Shown: positions 55,966 to 63,988 of the stretch, piece by piece | Position numbering within the stretch: position 1 is the stretch's first letter | Layout of the letters: every line of letters starts with the position of its first letter | NCBI GenBank assembly: GCA_002329365.1 | Contig: DCUB01000061.1 | Location: forward strand, 6,806-70,805 | Length of the DNA stretch: 64,000 bases | Origin: Ruminococcaceae bacterium UBA1425 | Lineage (GTDB): Bacteria; Bacillota; Clostridia; Oscillospirales; Acutalibacteraceae | Direction of reading: 5' to 3' | Program-made: the position numbers and the translations under genes | The notes under the pieces: model-generated | Database searches by the model: none | What the model was told of the DNA's origin: nothing | The model's input: the letters and a program-made list of their open reading frames with translations, nothing else

Positions 55966-58317
55966 GGCTTTTTCCTCCGTCTTTTCAGTGCTGCCCGTGT
56001 TTTCCGCCGGGCGGGCGGATATATCATTTTGTTTATCGGACGAGTGGCGGCTGGTTTTACGGGCACGCTTGCCGGTACCCGAAAGATTCAGTCGCAGCGC
56101 GTTCAAAACGACGCAAATTGATGAAAGGCTCATGGCGGCGGCACCGAACATGGGATTAAGCTTTAAGCCGAACGGGACAAAGAATACGCCAGCCGCAAGG
56201 GGAATGCATATAACGTTGTAGAAAAACGCCCAGAACAGGTTTTCCTTAATATTCCGCAGGGTGCGGCGCGAAAGCCGGATTGCCGACGCGACGTCGAGCA
56301 GATCGCTTTTCATAAGCACTATGTCGGCGGCGTCTATGGCTATGTCGGAGCCGGCGCCTATGGCTATGCCTACGTCCGCCCTTGTAAGTGCGGGCGCGTC
56401 GTTTATGCCGTCGCCCACCATGGCGACAGAGCCTTCGCTGCCGAAGCGGCGCACCTGCGCCTCCTTGTCCTGCGGCAGAACCTGAGCCGCGACCTCACTT
56501 ATGCCTGCCTGCGCGGCTATAACGCGGGCTGTATTTTCGTTGTCGCCCGTAAGCATTACAACGCGGATACCCATGCCCTTCAGCTCCATAACGGCAGCTC
56601 TGCTTGAGGGCTTGATGACGTCCGCCACCGCTATCATTCCCGCCGCCCTGCCATCGAAAGCGAAATAAAGCGCGGTTTTGCCCTCGTCGCCGGCCTTGTC
56701 GCCGGCTTCAAGCAGGGGCTTCGGAATATCGCAGACAGCCGAAATATATTTCCTGTTTCCGCCGCGCGCGACGGCGTTGTTTAACATGCCCGTTACGCCG
56801 CTTCCGGGCACCGCGCGGAAATCACTCGCTTTCTGTATTTCGGTGTTCCTTTCGTTCGCGTAAGCCGTAACCGCCCTTGCAAGGGGATGCTCGCTCTGCG
56901 CTTCAAGCGAAGCGGCGACGGAGAGCAGCTCGCTTTCGGCGACGCCCGCGGCGGGAACAACGTCCGTTACGGTGGGATTGCCCTGTGTAACGGTGCCCGT
57001 TTTGTCAAGCACGACAGTAGTCACCTTGCCAGCGTGTTCGAGCGCGGCGGCAGTTTTGAAAAGGATGCCGTTTTTGGCGCCGACGCCGCTGCCGACCATA
57101 ATAGCGACGGGCGTCGCAAGCCCGAGCGCGCACGGGCAGCTTATGACAAGCACCGAAACGCCGAGCGTCAGCGCAAAGCCGAACCCGTAGCCGAGAATAA
57201 ACCATACTGCAGTTGTGATTATAGCGACGGCGAGGACGGCCGGAACAAATACGCCGCTCACCCTGTCGGCGATTTTCGATATGGGCGCCTTTGTGGCGGC
57301 GGCGTCCTCAACCATTTTTATTATCTGCGAAAGCGTGGTGTCCGCTCCTACGCGTGAGGCGGTGCAGGTTAAAAAGCCGCTTTGATTAATGGTGCCGGCG
57401 CTTAAAGGCTTGCCGGGATATTTGTCGACAGGCAGGCTTTCGCCTGTAAGCGCGGACTCGTCGACGGCGCTTTCGCCCGACAGCACCGTTCCGTCGACGG
57501 GAATGCTCTCGCCCGGTCGCACGACAAAAACGTCGCCCGGCTTTACCTCGCCGACAGGCACGACAACATCCTCGCCGTTTACAAGCAGCGTTGCCGTGCG
57601 CGGGGCAAGATTCATCAAAGCCTCGACGGCGGAGGTGGTTTTGCCCTTGCTGTAAGCCTCAAGCATTTTGCCGACTGTAATAAGCGTTAAAATCATGGCC
57701 GCCGATTCAAAATAAAAATCGTGCATATAGCGCATTACTGCCTCCGCGTCGTCCGCTGTGACGGCAAAGGTCATATTAATCAAAACGGCGGTGCTGTATA
57801 AAAAGGCGGCGCCCGCGCCCACAGCGACGAGCGTATCCATATTAGGCGCGCGGTTTAAAAGGCTCTTAAAGCCGCTGATAAAGAACCTCTGGTTTATAAC
57901 CATGACGGCGGCGGTAAGCAGAAGCTCCGCAATACCCATTAAAAGATGATTGTCGGCGGCAGCCTCAGGAAGCGGCCAGCCCCACATAACATGCCCCATG
58001 GTAAGGTACATCAGAGGCATAAGGAAAACAAGAGAAGCTATGAGCCTGCGGCGCAAAGCACGGAACTCCGCGCCCGCGTCGGGCTTTTTTTCAGCCGATG
58101 TTTTTGAAGCGTCGCCCTTTAAAGAAGCGCCGTAGCCCGCTTTTTCAACGGCTTCGATAATAGCCTGCGGCGAGGCGGGTGACGAATATTCGACGCCCAT
58201 TGAGTTTGTGAGCAGGTTGACGGCAACGTCCGAAACGCCCGGGACGCCGCGCACTGCCTTTTCGACGTGCGCGCTGCAGGCGGCGCAGGTCATGCCCGTA
58301 ACCGAGTATTGTTCCAT
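55759..58317 (-). CDS. copA: copper-exporting P-type ATPase with HMA domains at both ends
   Basis: 852 aa P1B-type ATPase. N-terminal metal-binding domain GMTCAAC (residues 8-14), six to eight membrane helices, metal-transport motif C394-P-C396, phosphorylation Asp438 in DKTGT, ATP-binding [11 protein letters not shown] second HMA domain with [15 protein letters not shown] ends the protein (about 785-852). The usual bacterial protein lacks this C-terminal copy, which looks like a fused CopZ. Pumps Cu(I) out of the cell. Own promoter at 58356-58384. Confidence 0.95.
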   Translation of the reverse strand: MEQYSVTGMTCAACSAHVEKAVRGVPGVSDVAVNLLTNSMGVEYSSPASPQAIIEAVEKAGYGASLKGDASKTSAEKKPDAGAEFRALRRRLIASLVFLMPLMYLTMGHVMWGWPLPEAAADNHLLMGIAELLLTAAVMVINQRFFISGFKSLLNRAPNMDTLVAVGAGAAFLYSTAVLINMTFAVTADDAEAVMRYMHDFYFESAAMILTLITVGKMLEAYSKGKTTSAVEALMNLAPRTATLLVNGEDVVVPVGEVKPGDVFVVRPGESIPVDGTVLSGESAVDESALTGESLPVDKYPGKPLSAGTINQSGFLTCTASRVGADTTLSQIIKMVEDAAATKAPISKIADRVSGVFVPAVLAVAIITTAVWFILGYGFGFALTLGVSVLVISCPCALGLATPVAIMVGSGVGAKNGILFKTAAALEHAGKVTTVVLDKTGTVTQGNPTVTDVVPAAGVAESELLSVAASLEAQSEHPLARAVTAYANERNTEIQKASDFRAVPGSGVTGMLNNAVARGGNRKYISAVCDIPKPLLEAGDKAGDEGKTALYFAFDGRAAGMIAVADVIKPSSRAAVMELKGMGIRVVMLTGDNENTARVIAAQAGISEVAAQVLPQDKEAQVRRFGSEGSVAMVGDGINDAPALTRADVGIAIGAGSDIAIDAADIVLMKSDLLDVASAIRLSRRTLRNIKENLFWAFFYNVICIPLAAGVFFVPFGLKLNPMFGAAAMSLSSICVVLNALRLNLSGTGKRARKTSRHSSDKQNDISARPAENTGSTEKTEEKAMKKIISIDGMMCQNCVRHVKEALEAVPGVTADVSLEDGTAAVTLPEGTDTAVLRGAVEKAGYKVTGIV

Positions 58318-58355
58318 TTCTACACATCCCTTGCCATAGCTTTGCCCTTTTGGAT

Positions 58356-58384
58356 ATTATACTTTACAGCTCGGTAAATATCAA
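58356..58384 (-). promoter_or_regulatory. sigma-A promoter of copA
   Basis: On the minus strand TTGATA (58379-58384), 17-bp spacer, TATAAT (58356-58361). I see no CsoR- or CopY-type operator. Confidence 0.75.
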
Positions 58385-58401
58385 TATGGAGTAAGGGTGG
58401 T

Positions 58402-58827
58402 TTATTCCGTCTGCTGCTCCCGGCAGACGACCGGCTGAGGATCTTCCTCCTCCGAGGGCGCCGCCGTCCCTCTGGCACGGAAGCGTTTGTCCCATAGCAA
58501 TGCGACGGCAAGCAGGGCGGCAATAAGTCTGGCGCCGCCGCCGAGTGAGGGCATCAATAGTGCGAGGGCGAGCGTAGCTAAAGCAATGCAGGTGTCCGAC
58601 AATATTATGAGCATCTTTTTTGAGCGCCTGTCCGCCCATACTCCCGATACGAACGAGATGAGCATCTGCGGAACAAAAGCGCATATTGTCAGTGCCGACA
58701 CAAGTGTGCCGGAAGATGTCTCAAGAGTAACATACCACACAACCGCAAACTGAACGAGCGACGAGCCGAAAAGCGTAATGCACTGGCTCGCAAGAAAGAC
58801 AATAGCTTTAATTTTCCACTTCTCCAT
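58402..58827 (-). pseudogene. MFS transporter with a large internal deletion
   Basis: An open frame of about 141 codons from the ATG at 58827 (GGAGG 6 bases upstream). The first ~100 residues are the N-terminal helices of an MFS transporter (ITLFGSSLVQFAVVWYVTLET, VSGVWADRRSKKMLI); the rest (LIAALLAVALLWDKRFRAR and a polar tail) resembles the last helix and tail of such a protein. About 270 residues in between are missing, so it cannot be a working transporter. Confidence 0.7.
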
Positions 58828-58871
58828 TAACAACCTCCATTTTCTTTGATTTACCGATTATAACAAAGAAA

Positions 58872-59163
58872 CTAAGGTTGGTGTATTAGTGTAGGGTTTG
58901 TTTTTTTGATTTCTTTAATAATCGACTTCATTTGCAGCGCGTCTATGAGCGTGTTTTCAAGCGATACAATGAGTTTATCGCATGCCGAAACTATATGCTC
59001 GTCGGCGGACGGCGTATTAAGTGTTTCCAGAACAGGTGTATTGCTGTTTCCTGAGAGGCTGTTTACAAGTCGCAGTATGGACGAAAGCGAGTAGTTGGCA
59101 CAGCGCAGTGTTCGGATGAATTCCCGTAAGCCGTGCTATTTCATGTGTTTTGTATGTTTTCAT
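58872..59163 (-). pseudogene. MerR-family regulator remnant
   Basis: From the ATG at 59163 the minus strand encodes MKTYKTHEIARLTGIHPNT, the start of a MerR-type HTH, then the frame breaks. Another frame continues with LSSILRLVNSLSGNSNT ... LENTLIDALQM to a stop at 58872, plausibly the original C-terminal end. About half the gene is lost. It still has a consensus promoter (59202-59230) and lies just upstream of the broken MFS gene, so the two were probably one operon. Confidence 0.65.
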
Positions 59164-59201
59164 TTCAGCCTCTGCTTCAGTCTGTACCGTTAATAGGCTC
59201 T

Positions 59202-59230
59202 ATTATATCTTTAAAACTCGGAAAAATCAA
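59202..59230 (-). promoter_or_regulatory. promoter of the MerR remnant
   Basis: On the minus strand TTGATT (59225-59230), 17-bp spacer, TATAAT (59202-59207). Confidence 0.65.
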
Positions 59231-59297
59231 GAATCAGCGCGTGTTACCGCTGTTTTTCCGGGCGCAGAAGCGAACAAAAACATTTAATTTTACATTG

Positions 59298-60458
59298 CTA
59301 TTCTGCTTTATATACAAGCTGACCGTCTATTATGGTATAAAGGCAGTTTGTGAACACCTCCATCGGATTGCCGTCAAATATCGCGATATCGGCGTCCTTG
59401 CCCGCCTCCAGGCTGCCCACGCGCGAGGACACCTTGCAGATTTCGGCGGGGTTTATTGTTATTGCTTTCAACGCTTCGTCGACGCCGAGACCTTCCTTGG
59501 CGGCAATTCCGGCACACAGCGGCAGGCACTGAATCAGCGTTACGGGGTGGTCTGTCGTTATGGCAACCCTGACGCCCGCCTTGTGAAGTATTCCTGCCGT
59601 TTTAAATTCCATATACTGCGTTTCCGATTTGCTCCTCGGCGCAAGGCTCGGTCCCACGATTGCGGGAAAGTCCGACCGCCTTATTTCCTCCGCTATCAGA
59701 TGGCCCTCGGTGCAGTGGTCGAGCGTCATATCAAGACCGAACAGCTTTGCGATTCTTATTGCCGTCTGTATGTCGTCCGCCCTGTGCACATGAGCCTTAA
59801 GTGGTATCTCTCTGTTAAGGACCGGCAGCCAGCATTCCTTTCTGAAATCCTCCTCAAAGCTGTCGCCGTTTTCCAGAGCCGCTTTTTTGCCGTCGGCGTA
59901 CTGCTTTGCCTCAAAAAGCTCCTCACGGAGCATTGCGCCAATAGTCATTCGTGAGGACGGCATCTGATTGTTGTCTCCGTAATTCGTTTTCGGATTTTCG
60001 CCGAAGGCTATCTTCATGGCGGCAGGCTCCAGAACTGTCATGTCGTCTATGCATCTTCCGTGTGTTTTAATGAATGCAAACTGCCCGCCAACAACGTTTG
60101 AACTGCCGGGACCTACCATTACCGAGGTAATGCCCGTCTTTATAGCGTTATGAAAAGCCGAATCCATAGGGTTTATTGCGTCAATCGCTTTTATATACGG
60201 TGTTACGGGCTCCGTCGTCTCATTCGAGCTGTCGCCTGTTTTACCCTTTTTCTCCTCAAAAAGACCGATATGGCTGTGCGCGTCGATGAATCCGGGCAAC
60301 GCCCACGCTCCCTTTACGTCTAAAACAACGTCGTCGCCGTTTTCCTTTTCGTCTATATATTCCGCAATTTTTTTAATAACCCTGCTCTCTGTCAGTATGC
60401 AGCCGTTAGTAAAATTCCTGCCCGCCATTGTATAAATCTTAGCGTTTTTGATTAATAT
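59298..60458 (-). CDS. amidohydrolase, imidazolonepropionase-like, apparent ATA start
   Basis: About 386 aa. Metallo-dependent hydrolase: PGFIDAHSHIGLFE metal motif, later KAHVHRADDI and the ITTDHPV aspartate, ending GSLEAGKDADIAIFDGNP. Substrate unknown. The natural N-terminal strand LIKNAKIYTMAG lies in frame upstream of the first ATG (60428). The only start codon that fits is ATA at 60458, 8 bases after AGGGG; starting at the ATG would delete the strand. The coding frame is otherwise intact. Confidence 0.8.
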   Translation of the reverse strand: MLIKNAKIYTMAGRNFTNGCILTESRVIKKIAEYIDEKENGDDVVLDVKGAWALPGFIDAHSHIGLFEEKKGKTGDSSNETTEPVTPYIKAIDAINPMDSAFHNAIKTGITSVMVGPGSSNVVGGQFAFIKTHGRCIDDMTVLEPAAMKIAFGENPKTNYGDNNQMPSSRMTIGAMLREELFEAKQYADGKKAALENGDSFEEDFRKECWLPVLNREIPLKAHVHRADDIQTAIRIAKLFGLDMTLDHCTEGHLIAEEIRRSDFPAIVGPSLAPRSKSETQYMEFKTAGILHKAGVRVAITTDHPVTLIQCLPLCAGIAAKEGLGVDEALKAITINPAEICKVSSRVGSLEAGKDADIAIFDGNPMEVFTNCLYTIIDGQLVYKAE

Positions 60459-60548
60459 AAAAACATCCCCTAATATTGTTTTATAATGTATATTTTAACC
60501 TTCCTGAAGCATAATAAACGCGAGGAAACGAAGGGAGGTTAAAATCAG

Positions 60549-60704
60549 TTGGACAATAACAACAATAATAAGAACAAGAACCGCAACAACGAAAACTTCG
60601 AAAACAACGAGAACAAACGCAACAACGAGAATAACCGCAATAACGAAAATAACCGCAACAACGAGAATAACAGAAATAACCGCAACAACAATAAAAACAA
60701 CTGA
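60549..60704 (+). CDS. asparagine-rich 51-aa peptide with alternating Glu/Arg
   Basis: Starts with TTG (60549), GGGAGG 10 bases upstream, and ends in a good terminator at 60712-60743. About 32 of 51 residues are Asn. From residue 25 the pattern N-N-E-N-N-R repeats about three times. No hydrophobic residues apart from one Phe and the initiator; strongly polar, unlikely to fold. I know no family with this exact pattern; Asn-rich small spore or coat proteins are loosely similar. Expressed status unknown, but site, frame and terminator support a real gene. Confidence 0.6.
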   Translation: MDNNNNNKNKNRNNENFENNENKRNNENNRNNENNRNNENNRNNRNNNKNN

Positions 60705-60711
60705 CATTTAC

Positions 60712-60743
60712 AAAAAACTCCGCCATGCCGGCGGAGATTTTTT
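60712..60743. terminator. bidirectional terminator between the Asn-rich peptide and the GNAT gene
   Basis: AAAAAA-CTCCGCC-ATGCC-GGCGGAG-ATTTTTT; 7-bp GC-rich stem with A- and T-runs on both flanks. Confidence 0.88.
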
Positions 60744-60750
60744 ATTCGTA

Positions 60751-61383
60751 TTACTGTCTGTCCGCGCAGGGCAGCCCGTATTTTAACGCGAATTCCTTGT
60801 GAAACCGCATAAAACCGGCATCGTCCGTTTCGCAAATCTCGTATTCGGGCGCAAGAAAACGCAGCTCGCCGCCCGGGCTTAACGAATCGGGTATAAGCTC
60901 ATACGCCATAAATTCGTCGGGGGCCGTGCCGTCCGGCAGTAAAAGCCCGAACTCTCGCGCCCGTTTGAAGCCGAGCTTCGGGTAATAATCGGGAACGCCG
61001 ACAATAAGGACGGCACGATAACCGAACTCCTTTGCCTTTTCAAGACTGTGACGCACAAGTGCGGCGCCTATACCCTGCCTGTGGTACGTCGGACGGACGG
61101 ATAAAGGCCCGAAGGTTATAGTAGGCGTTTTTGTTCCGTCGGCACGCAGTATCTCGCTCTTTGTATAAAGAATGTGTCCGACTATCTCGCCGTTTAGCTC
61201 CGCGACAAAGCAAAGCTCCGGAATAACGGATTTTGAATTTTGCAGAAGATATAATAGAAAATGCTCGTCGGTTCGCCGCCTGCCGGGATAATGCAGCGTA
61301 AGGAACGCCTCGTATGTCATGGACAGCAATTCCTCGTAGTCCTCCGGCTTTTCCCGCCGTATTATTATTTTGCTCTTTTTCAA
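60751..61383 (-). CDS. GNAT-family N-acetyltransferase
   Basis: 210 aa. Acetyl-CoA-binding motif RPTYHRQGIGAALVRHSLEKA with the preceding GPLSVRP strand; later VGVPDYYPKLGF is the YitI/PaiA-like beta-strand and loop. Substrate unknown. It stops just before the terminator of the peptide gene. Confidence 0.88.
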   Translation of the reverse strand: MKKSKIIIRREKPEDYEELLSMTYEAFLTLHYPGRRRTDEHFLLYLLQNSKSVIPELCFVAELNGEIVGHILYTKSEILRADGTKTPTITFGPLSVRPTYHRQGIGAALVRHSLEKAKEFGYRAVLIVGVPDYYPKLGFKRAREFGLLLPDGTAPDEFMAYELIPDSLSPGGELRFLAPEYEICETDDAGFMRFHKEFALKYGLPCADRQ

Positions 61384-61475
61384 TTATCTTTCAGTCCTTC
61401 CGATTCCGTTTTTTTATTTCTGCCGGTAAAACGCGCCGCTGCCGGCAAGGAAAACCGCCGGAATCCTTATAACAT

Positions 61476-61513
61476 AAAAAGGCGCCTGAAACCGAAGATT
61501 TCACGACGCCTTT
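61476..61513 (-). terminator. native terminator of the tRNA-Ser gene
   Basis: On the minus strand, directly after the CCA end of the tRNA fragment: stem AAAGGCG ... CGCCTTT with inner GTGAAATC-TTCG-GTTTCA pairing, then TTTTT. It shows that this side is the old host side. Confidence 0.8.
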
Positions 61514-61514
61514 G

Positions 61515-61572
61515 TGGCGGAGAGATAGGGATTCGAACCCTAGGTGAGTTTCCCCACACAGCATTTCGAGTC
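61515..61572 (-). other. attachment site: displaced 3' end of tRNA-Ser(CGA)
   Basis: The minus strand reads from the anticodon loop CTCGAAA through the long variable arm (GTGGG-GAAA-CTCAC), the T arm (TAGGG-TTCGAAT-CCCTA) and acceptor strand TCTCTCC-G-CCA. The 5' half of a tRNA is absent: upstream bases do not pair with the acceptor or anticodon stems. This is what a phage- or ICE-type tyrosine recombinase leaves at one element end. The intact tRNA should lie beyond the right end of the window. Confidence 0.8.
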
Positions 61573-61740
61573 GTTTACAGCAACTATTTAATACGGGCAT
61601 TTTCGTAGTAGTATCTGGCAGATACGTCTGCACCGAAAAGCCGCATAAATACTGGATTTTTAAGCATTATAGCAAGAAATTCGCATAAAATCAATGGGTC
61701 CGAATAAAGAGCCAAAATCGGCCGATTTTTGAAAAAAAGG

Positions 61741-61777
61741 TAGAACTCGAGGTAGAACTGTAGAACTACGGTAGAAC
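61741..61777. repeat. four TAGAAC direct repeats near the attachment site
   Basis: TAGAAC at 61741, 61753, 61761 and 61772, most within (G)GTAGAACT. They lie between the tRNA fragment and the excisionase-like gene and may be arm-type binding sites for integrase or excisionase. 61574-61740 shows no gene. Confidence 0.7.
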
Positions 61778-61830
61778 AAAAGTCGTGTACAGGCAGTCTC
61801 GCATCGGAATTTATTATGAGGTGCACGACA

Positions 61831-62187
61831 ATGAAAAGCAAAGAAATAAACCGGGATAAAATTCCCGATGTCATAACTATGGAGCAATTATATCGTCTAT
61901 GTCATATAGGTAAAAAAACGGCACGTTATCTTTTGAAGAGCGGCAAAATCCCATGCAAATATTCCGGCAAGAAAACGAGGTGCTATAAGATTCTCAAAAA
62001 AGATGTCATGGAATATCTTTCGGATCGAGAGAAATATCCCGAGTTTTACAAGGCAGTCGACGGATGGTACGCCAAGAATGCAAATGTTAAGCTTGAGCCT
62101 CCTGCTTTGCCGGAGATACGGGACGATCTGCATGAATACTACGCATATCTATTAAGAAAAGGAGGCGAGTATAATGTTTTTTCATAA
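61831..62187 (+). CDS. excisionase-like helix-turn-helix protein
   Basis: 118 aa from the ATG at 61831 (GAGGTG 7 bases upstream; the ATG at 61816 would include the site). HTH of the excisionase/MerR-like kind: VITMEQLYRLCHIGKKTARYLLKSGKIP, then KTRCYKILKKDVMEYL. Sits next to the att region with arm-like repeats, so a recombination directionality factor or element regulator is likely. Confidence 0.75.
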   Translation: MKSKEINRDKIPDVITMEQLYRLCHIGKKTARYLLKSGKIPCKYSGKKTRCYKILKKDVMEYLSDREKYPEFYKAVDGWYAKNANVKLEPPALPEIRDDLHEYYAYLLRKGGEYNVFS

Positions 62188-62338
62188 AAAATCCGAAAAG
62201 CGTATTGTGGAACTGACTTCTGAGGAGGTTCGATTACTGCGTTATGCGCTGATACGTTTTCGGAACAAATGCCTGCAGGCCGGAAAGCCAACGGAGGATA
62301 TTGATGAGTTGTTGCTGAAGACGTGTTGTTATACCTGA
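62174..62338 (+). CDS. small protein of unknown function in the integrated element
   Basis: 54 aa, ATG at 62174 with GGAGG 8 bases upstream; overlaps the excisionase-like gene by 14 bases in another frame. Two helices are likely (LTSEEVRLLRYALIRFRNKC; TEDIDELLLKTCC). Polar, with three cysteines. Many ICEs carry such small genes next to the excisionase; function unknown. Confidence 0.6.
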   Translation: MFFHKKSEKRIVELTSEEVRLLRYALIRFRNKCLQAGKPTEDIDELLLKTCCYT

Positions 62339-62425
62339 TAGGGTGGAAATTACATCATAAATCCGATACCTATACCCTATTGGGTACAAAAAATTGGATT
62401 ATATGAACTTAATATCATGTTGTTA

Positions 62426-62464
62426 ATGCCGCTTAAGCGTAAAAACTTAAGCGGCATTTTTATA
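62426..62464 (+). terminator. intrinsic terminator after the small ICE gene
   Basis: 12-bp perfect stem ATGCCGCTTAAG / CTTAAGCGGCAT, 8-base loop, TTTTTATAT. A further hairpin with TACCC-TATT-GGGTA lies 45 bases before it. Confidence 0.88.
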
Positions 62465-62492
62465 TACCAAAACTCAAAAGGAGGTCTCTTTT

Positions 62493-62822
62493 GTGACGAA
62501 TGAACAATTGAACACCGCCCTATATAATCGGATATTTGATGAACAGGATAAATGGAAGCAGTGGCTTCTTTCACAAAACCCCGAAGAGATCCTGTTCCAT
62601 GCATATGAATATACCTGTCGCGAAGATATCATTCTGGCGCTTGAGTATACGGATTTATCCGATGAACGATGTATTGCGCTTTTAAAATCTCCGTGCCCGC
62701 TTGCGGACATTTTCACGGAATTTGAAAGAACGGAAACTGATCATATGGAGGATATCAGACAAAGCATAGAAAGCCGTGCTGACCATGTCATCCGGCAGGA
62801 AAAGAAAAAGGAGGAACGCTAA
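62493..62822 (+). CDS. DUF3848-type ICE protein
   Basis: 109 aa, GTG start (62493) with AGGAGG 8 bases upstream. Helical and acidic; MTNEQLNTALYNRIFDEQDKW, PEEILFHAYEYTCREDIILAL match the DUF3848 pattern. Usually found before DUF3991/TOPRIM genes in integrative elements. Function unknown. One base-pair step before the next gene. Confidence 0.75.
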   Translation: MTNEQLNTALYNRIFDEQDKWKQWLLSQNPEEILFHAYEYTCREDIILALEYTDLSDERCIALLKSPCPLADIFTEFERTETDHMEDIRQSIESRADHVIRQEKKKEER

Positions 62823-63641
62823 ATGCCGTATGTATCAGCTCAGTCTATTGAGCAAGCAAGAAAAATCGATTTGCTGACATGGCTCCAATACAATGAACCT
62901 GGCAATCTTGTGAAAATTTCAGAAAACAATTACTGCACCAGAGAGCATGATTCCCTGAAGATCAGCAACGGTAAATGGCACTGGTTCTCCAGAGGGATCG
63001 GAGGTAAATCAGCACTGGATTATCTGATTAAAGTTAAGGAATACTCTTTCCCTCAGGCAGTGGAAGCTGTTGTGGGAGGGGCGGCAATAAAAACGCCGCC
63101 CTTTTCTTATGCCCCAAAGAAACAGAAACCAAAGCGGCTTCTCATGCCGAAATTAGTGCCATATCCGGAGAATGCAAAAGCCTACCTTTCAGGACGAGGG
63201 ATTCATTCTGTCATTATTGACTACTGTATTGAGCATAGTCTCCTGTTTGAAACTGCGAATTATCACAACGCGGTTTTCGTTGGATATGACAGCCAAGGAG
63301 TCGCACGTTACGCCGCCATGCGTGGCACAAAATCTGCCTATAAAAGTGAAGTTACCGGCAGCGACAAGCACTTTTCATTTTCAATAGCGGAAAACATAAA
63401 TGCAACGGAGGTATACCTCTTTGAATCCGCCATTGATTTACTAAGCTTTGCTACACTGGAGCTTTTCAAGGGACACGACTGGAAACAGCATGCGCTCCTT
63501 TCACTTGCCGGTGTCTTTAAGACAAAGCGAAAGGACGTGGTGCCGGTTGCGCTGAGCAGGTTCTTGGAAGATCACCCGAAGATTAACAAAATTCATCTGC
63601 ATGAATATCGGTTGTTAAAGGAGAAAATTATATGGCATTGA
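62823..63641 (+). CDS. DUF3991/TOPRIM-domain protein, truncated in the TOPRIM domain
   Basis: 272 aa. N-terminal CHC2-like zinc/primase-like segment (NYCTREHDSLKISNGKWHWFSRGIGG-type pattern) and DUF3991 core; the TOPRIM part begins with VYLFESAIDLLSFA and the glutamate, but the sequence leaves the family after NKIHLH, just where the catalytic D-x-D should follow. The last ~13 residues are new. So the primase-like domain is missing its metal-binding aspartates. The stop lies in the ribosome binding site region of the next gene. Most likely a deletion; partial activity is unlikely. Confidence 0.75.
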   Translation: MPYVSAQSIEQARKIDLLTWLQYNEPGNLVKISENNYCTREHDSLKISNGKWHWFSRGIGGKSALDYLIKVKEYSFPQAVEAVVGGAAIKTPPFSYAPKKQKPKRLLMPKLVPYPENAKAYLSGRGIHSVIIDYCIEHSLLFETANYHNAVFVGYDSQGVARYAAMRGTKSAYKSEVTGSDKHFSFSIAENINATEVYLFESAIDLLSFATLELFKGHDWKQHALLSLAGVFKTKRKDVVPVALSRFLEDHPKINKIHLHEYRLLKEKIIWH

Positions 63642-63853
63642 TTTTCTGCCCCGAATGTCAGAATAGAATTTCCAATCGAGCGGAAGCCTGTCCCAAATGT
63701 GGATTGCCAGCGAAATTCTTTAATATATCTCTGTCTAGTTCCAATGATAAGGCTACAACTGGTTTATCACAACTACTGGATCTATTTATAATTCAAAAAG
63801 CAAATGAATTACACACTATAGGACGGAAATGCATAGGAAATAGAAGTGTGTAA
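63632..63853 (+). CDS. zinc-ribbon protein fragment or small protein
   Basis: 73 aa with AAGGAG 9 bases before the ATG. Zinc ribbon FCPECQNRISNRAEACPKCGLPA at the N-terminus, then a polar tail that looks like a truncated protein rather than a domain. Overlaps the end of the previous gene by 10 bases. Function unknown. Confidence 0.6.
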   Translation: MALIFCPECQNRISNRAEACPKCGLPAKFFNISLSSSNDKATTGLSQLLDLFIIQKANELHTIGRKCIGNRSV

Positions 63854-63959
63854 AAATTTTAAGATTGAGAAAATTGGTAACATATTGACCTGTTATAATC
63901 ATATAAATAAGATGGTTTCTACAGGTTCATACTAATTCATATCAAATCTAATATATTCG
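63854..63959. other. AT-rich intergenic stretch
   Basis: No gene seen. A TTGACC-N17-TAAGAT pair around 63886-63914 and an imperfect TAACA...TGTTA repeat are the only marks; both are weak. Confidence 0.4.
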
Positions 63960-63988
63960 TTGTGATTCAGTCTCCGGTATGTTATAAT
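63960..63988 (+). promoter_or_regulatory. promoter reading out of the window
   Basis: TTGTGA (63960-63965), 17-bp spacer, TATAAT (63983-63988). Confidence 0.6.

Noticed and set aside
58906..59094. Small plus-strand open frame
   Set aside because: Opposite the MerR remnant; no ribosome site or recognisable domain.
61515..61605. Complete tRNA-Ser gene
   Set aside because: The 5' acceptor strand, D arm and the 5' side of the anticodon stem are absent.
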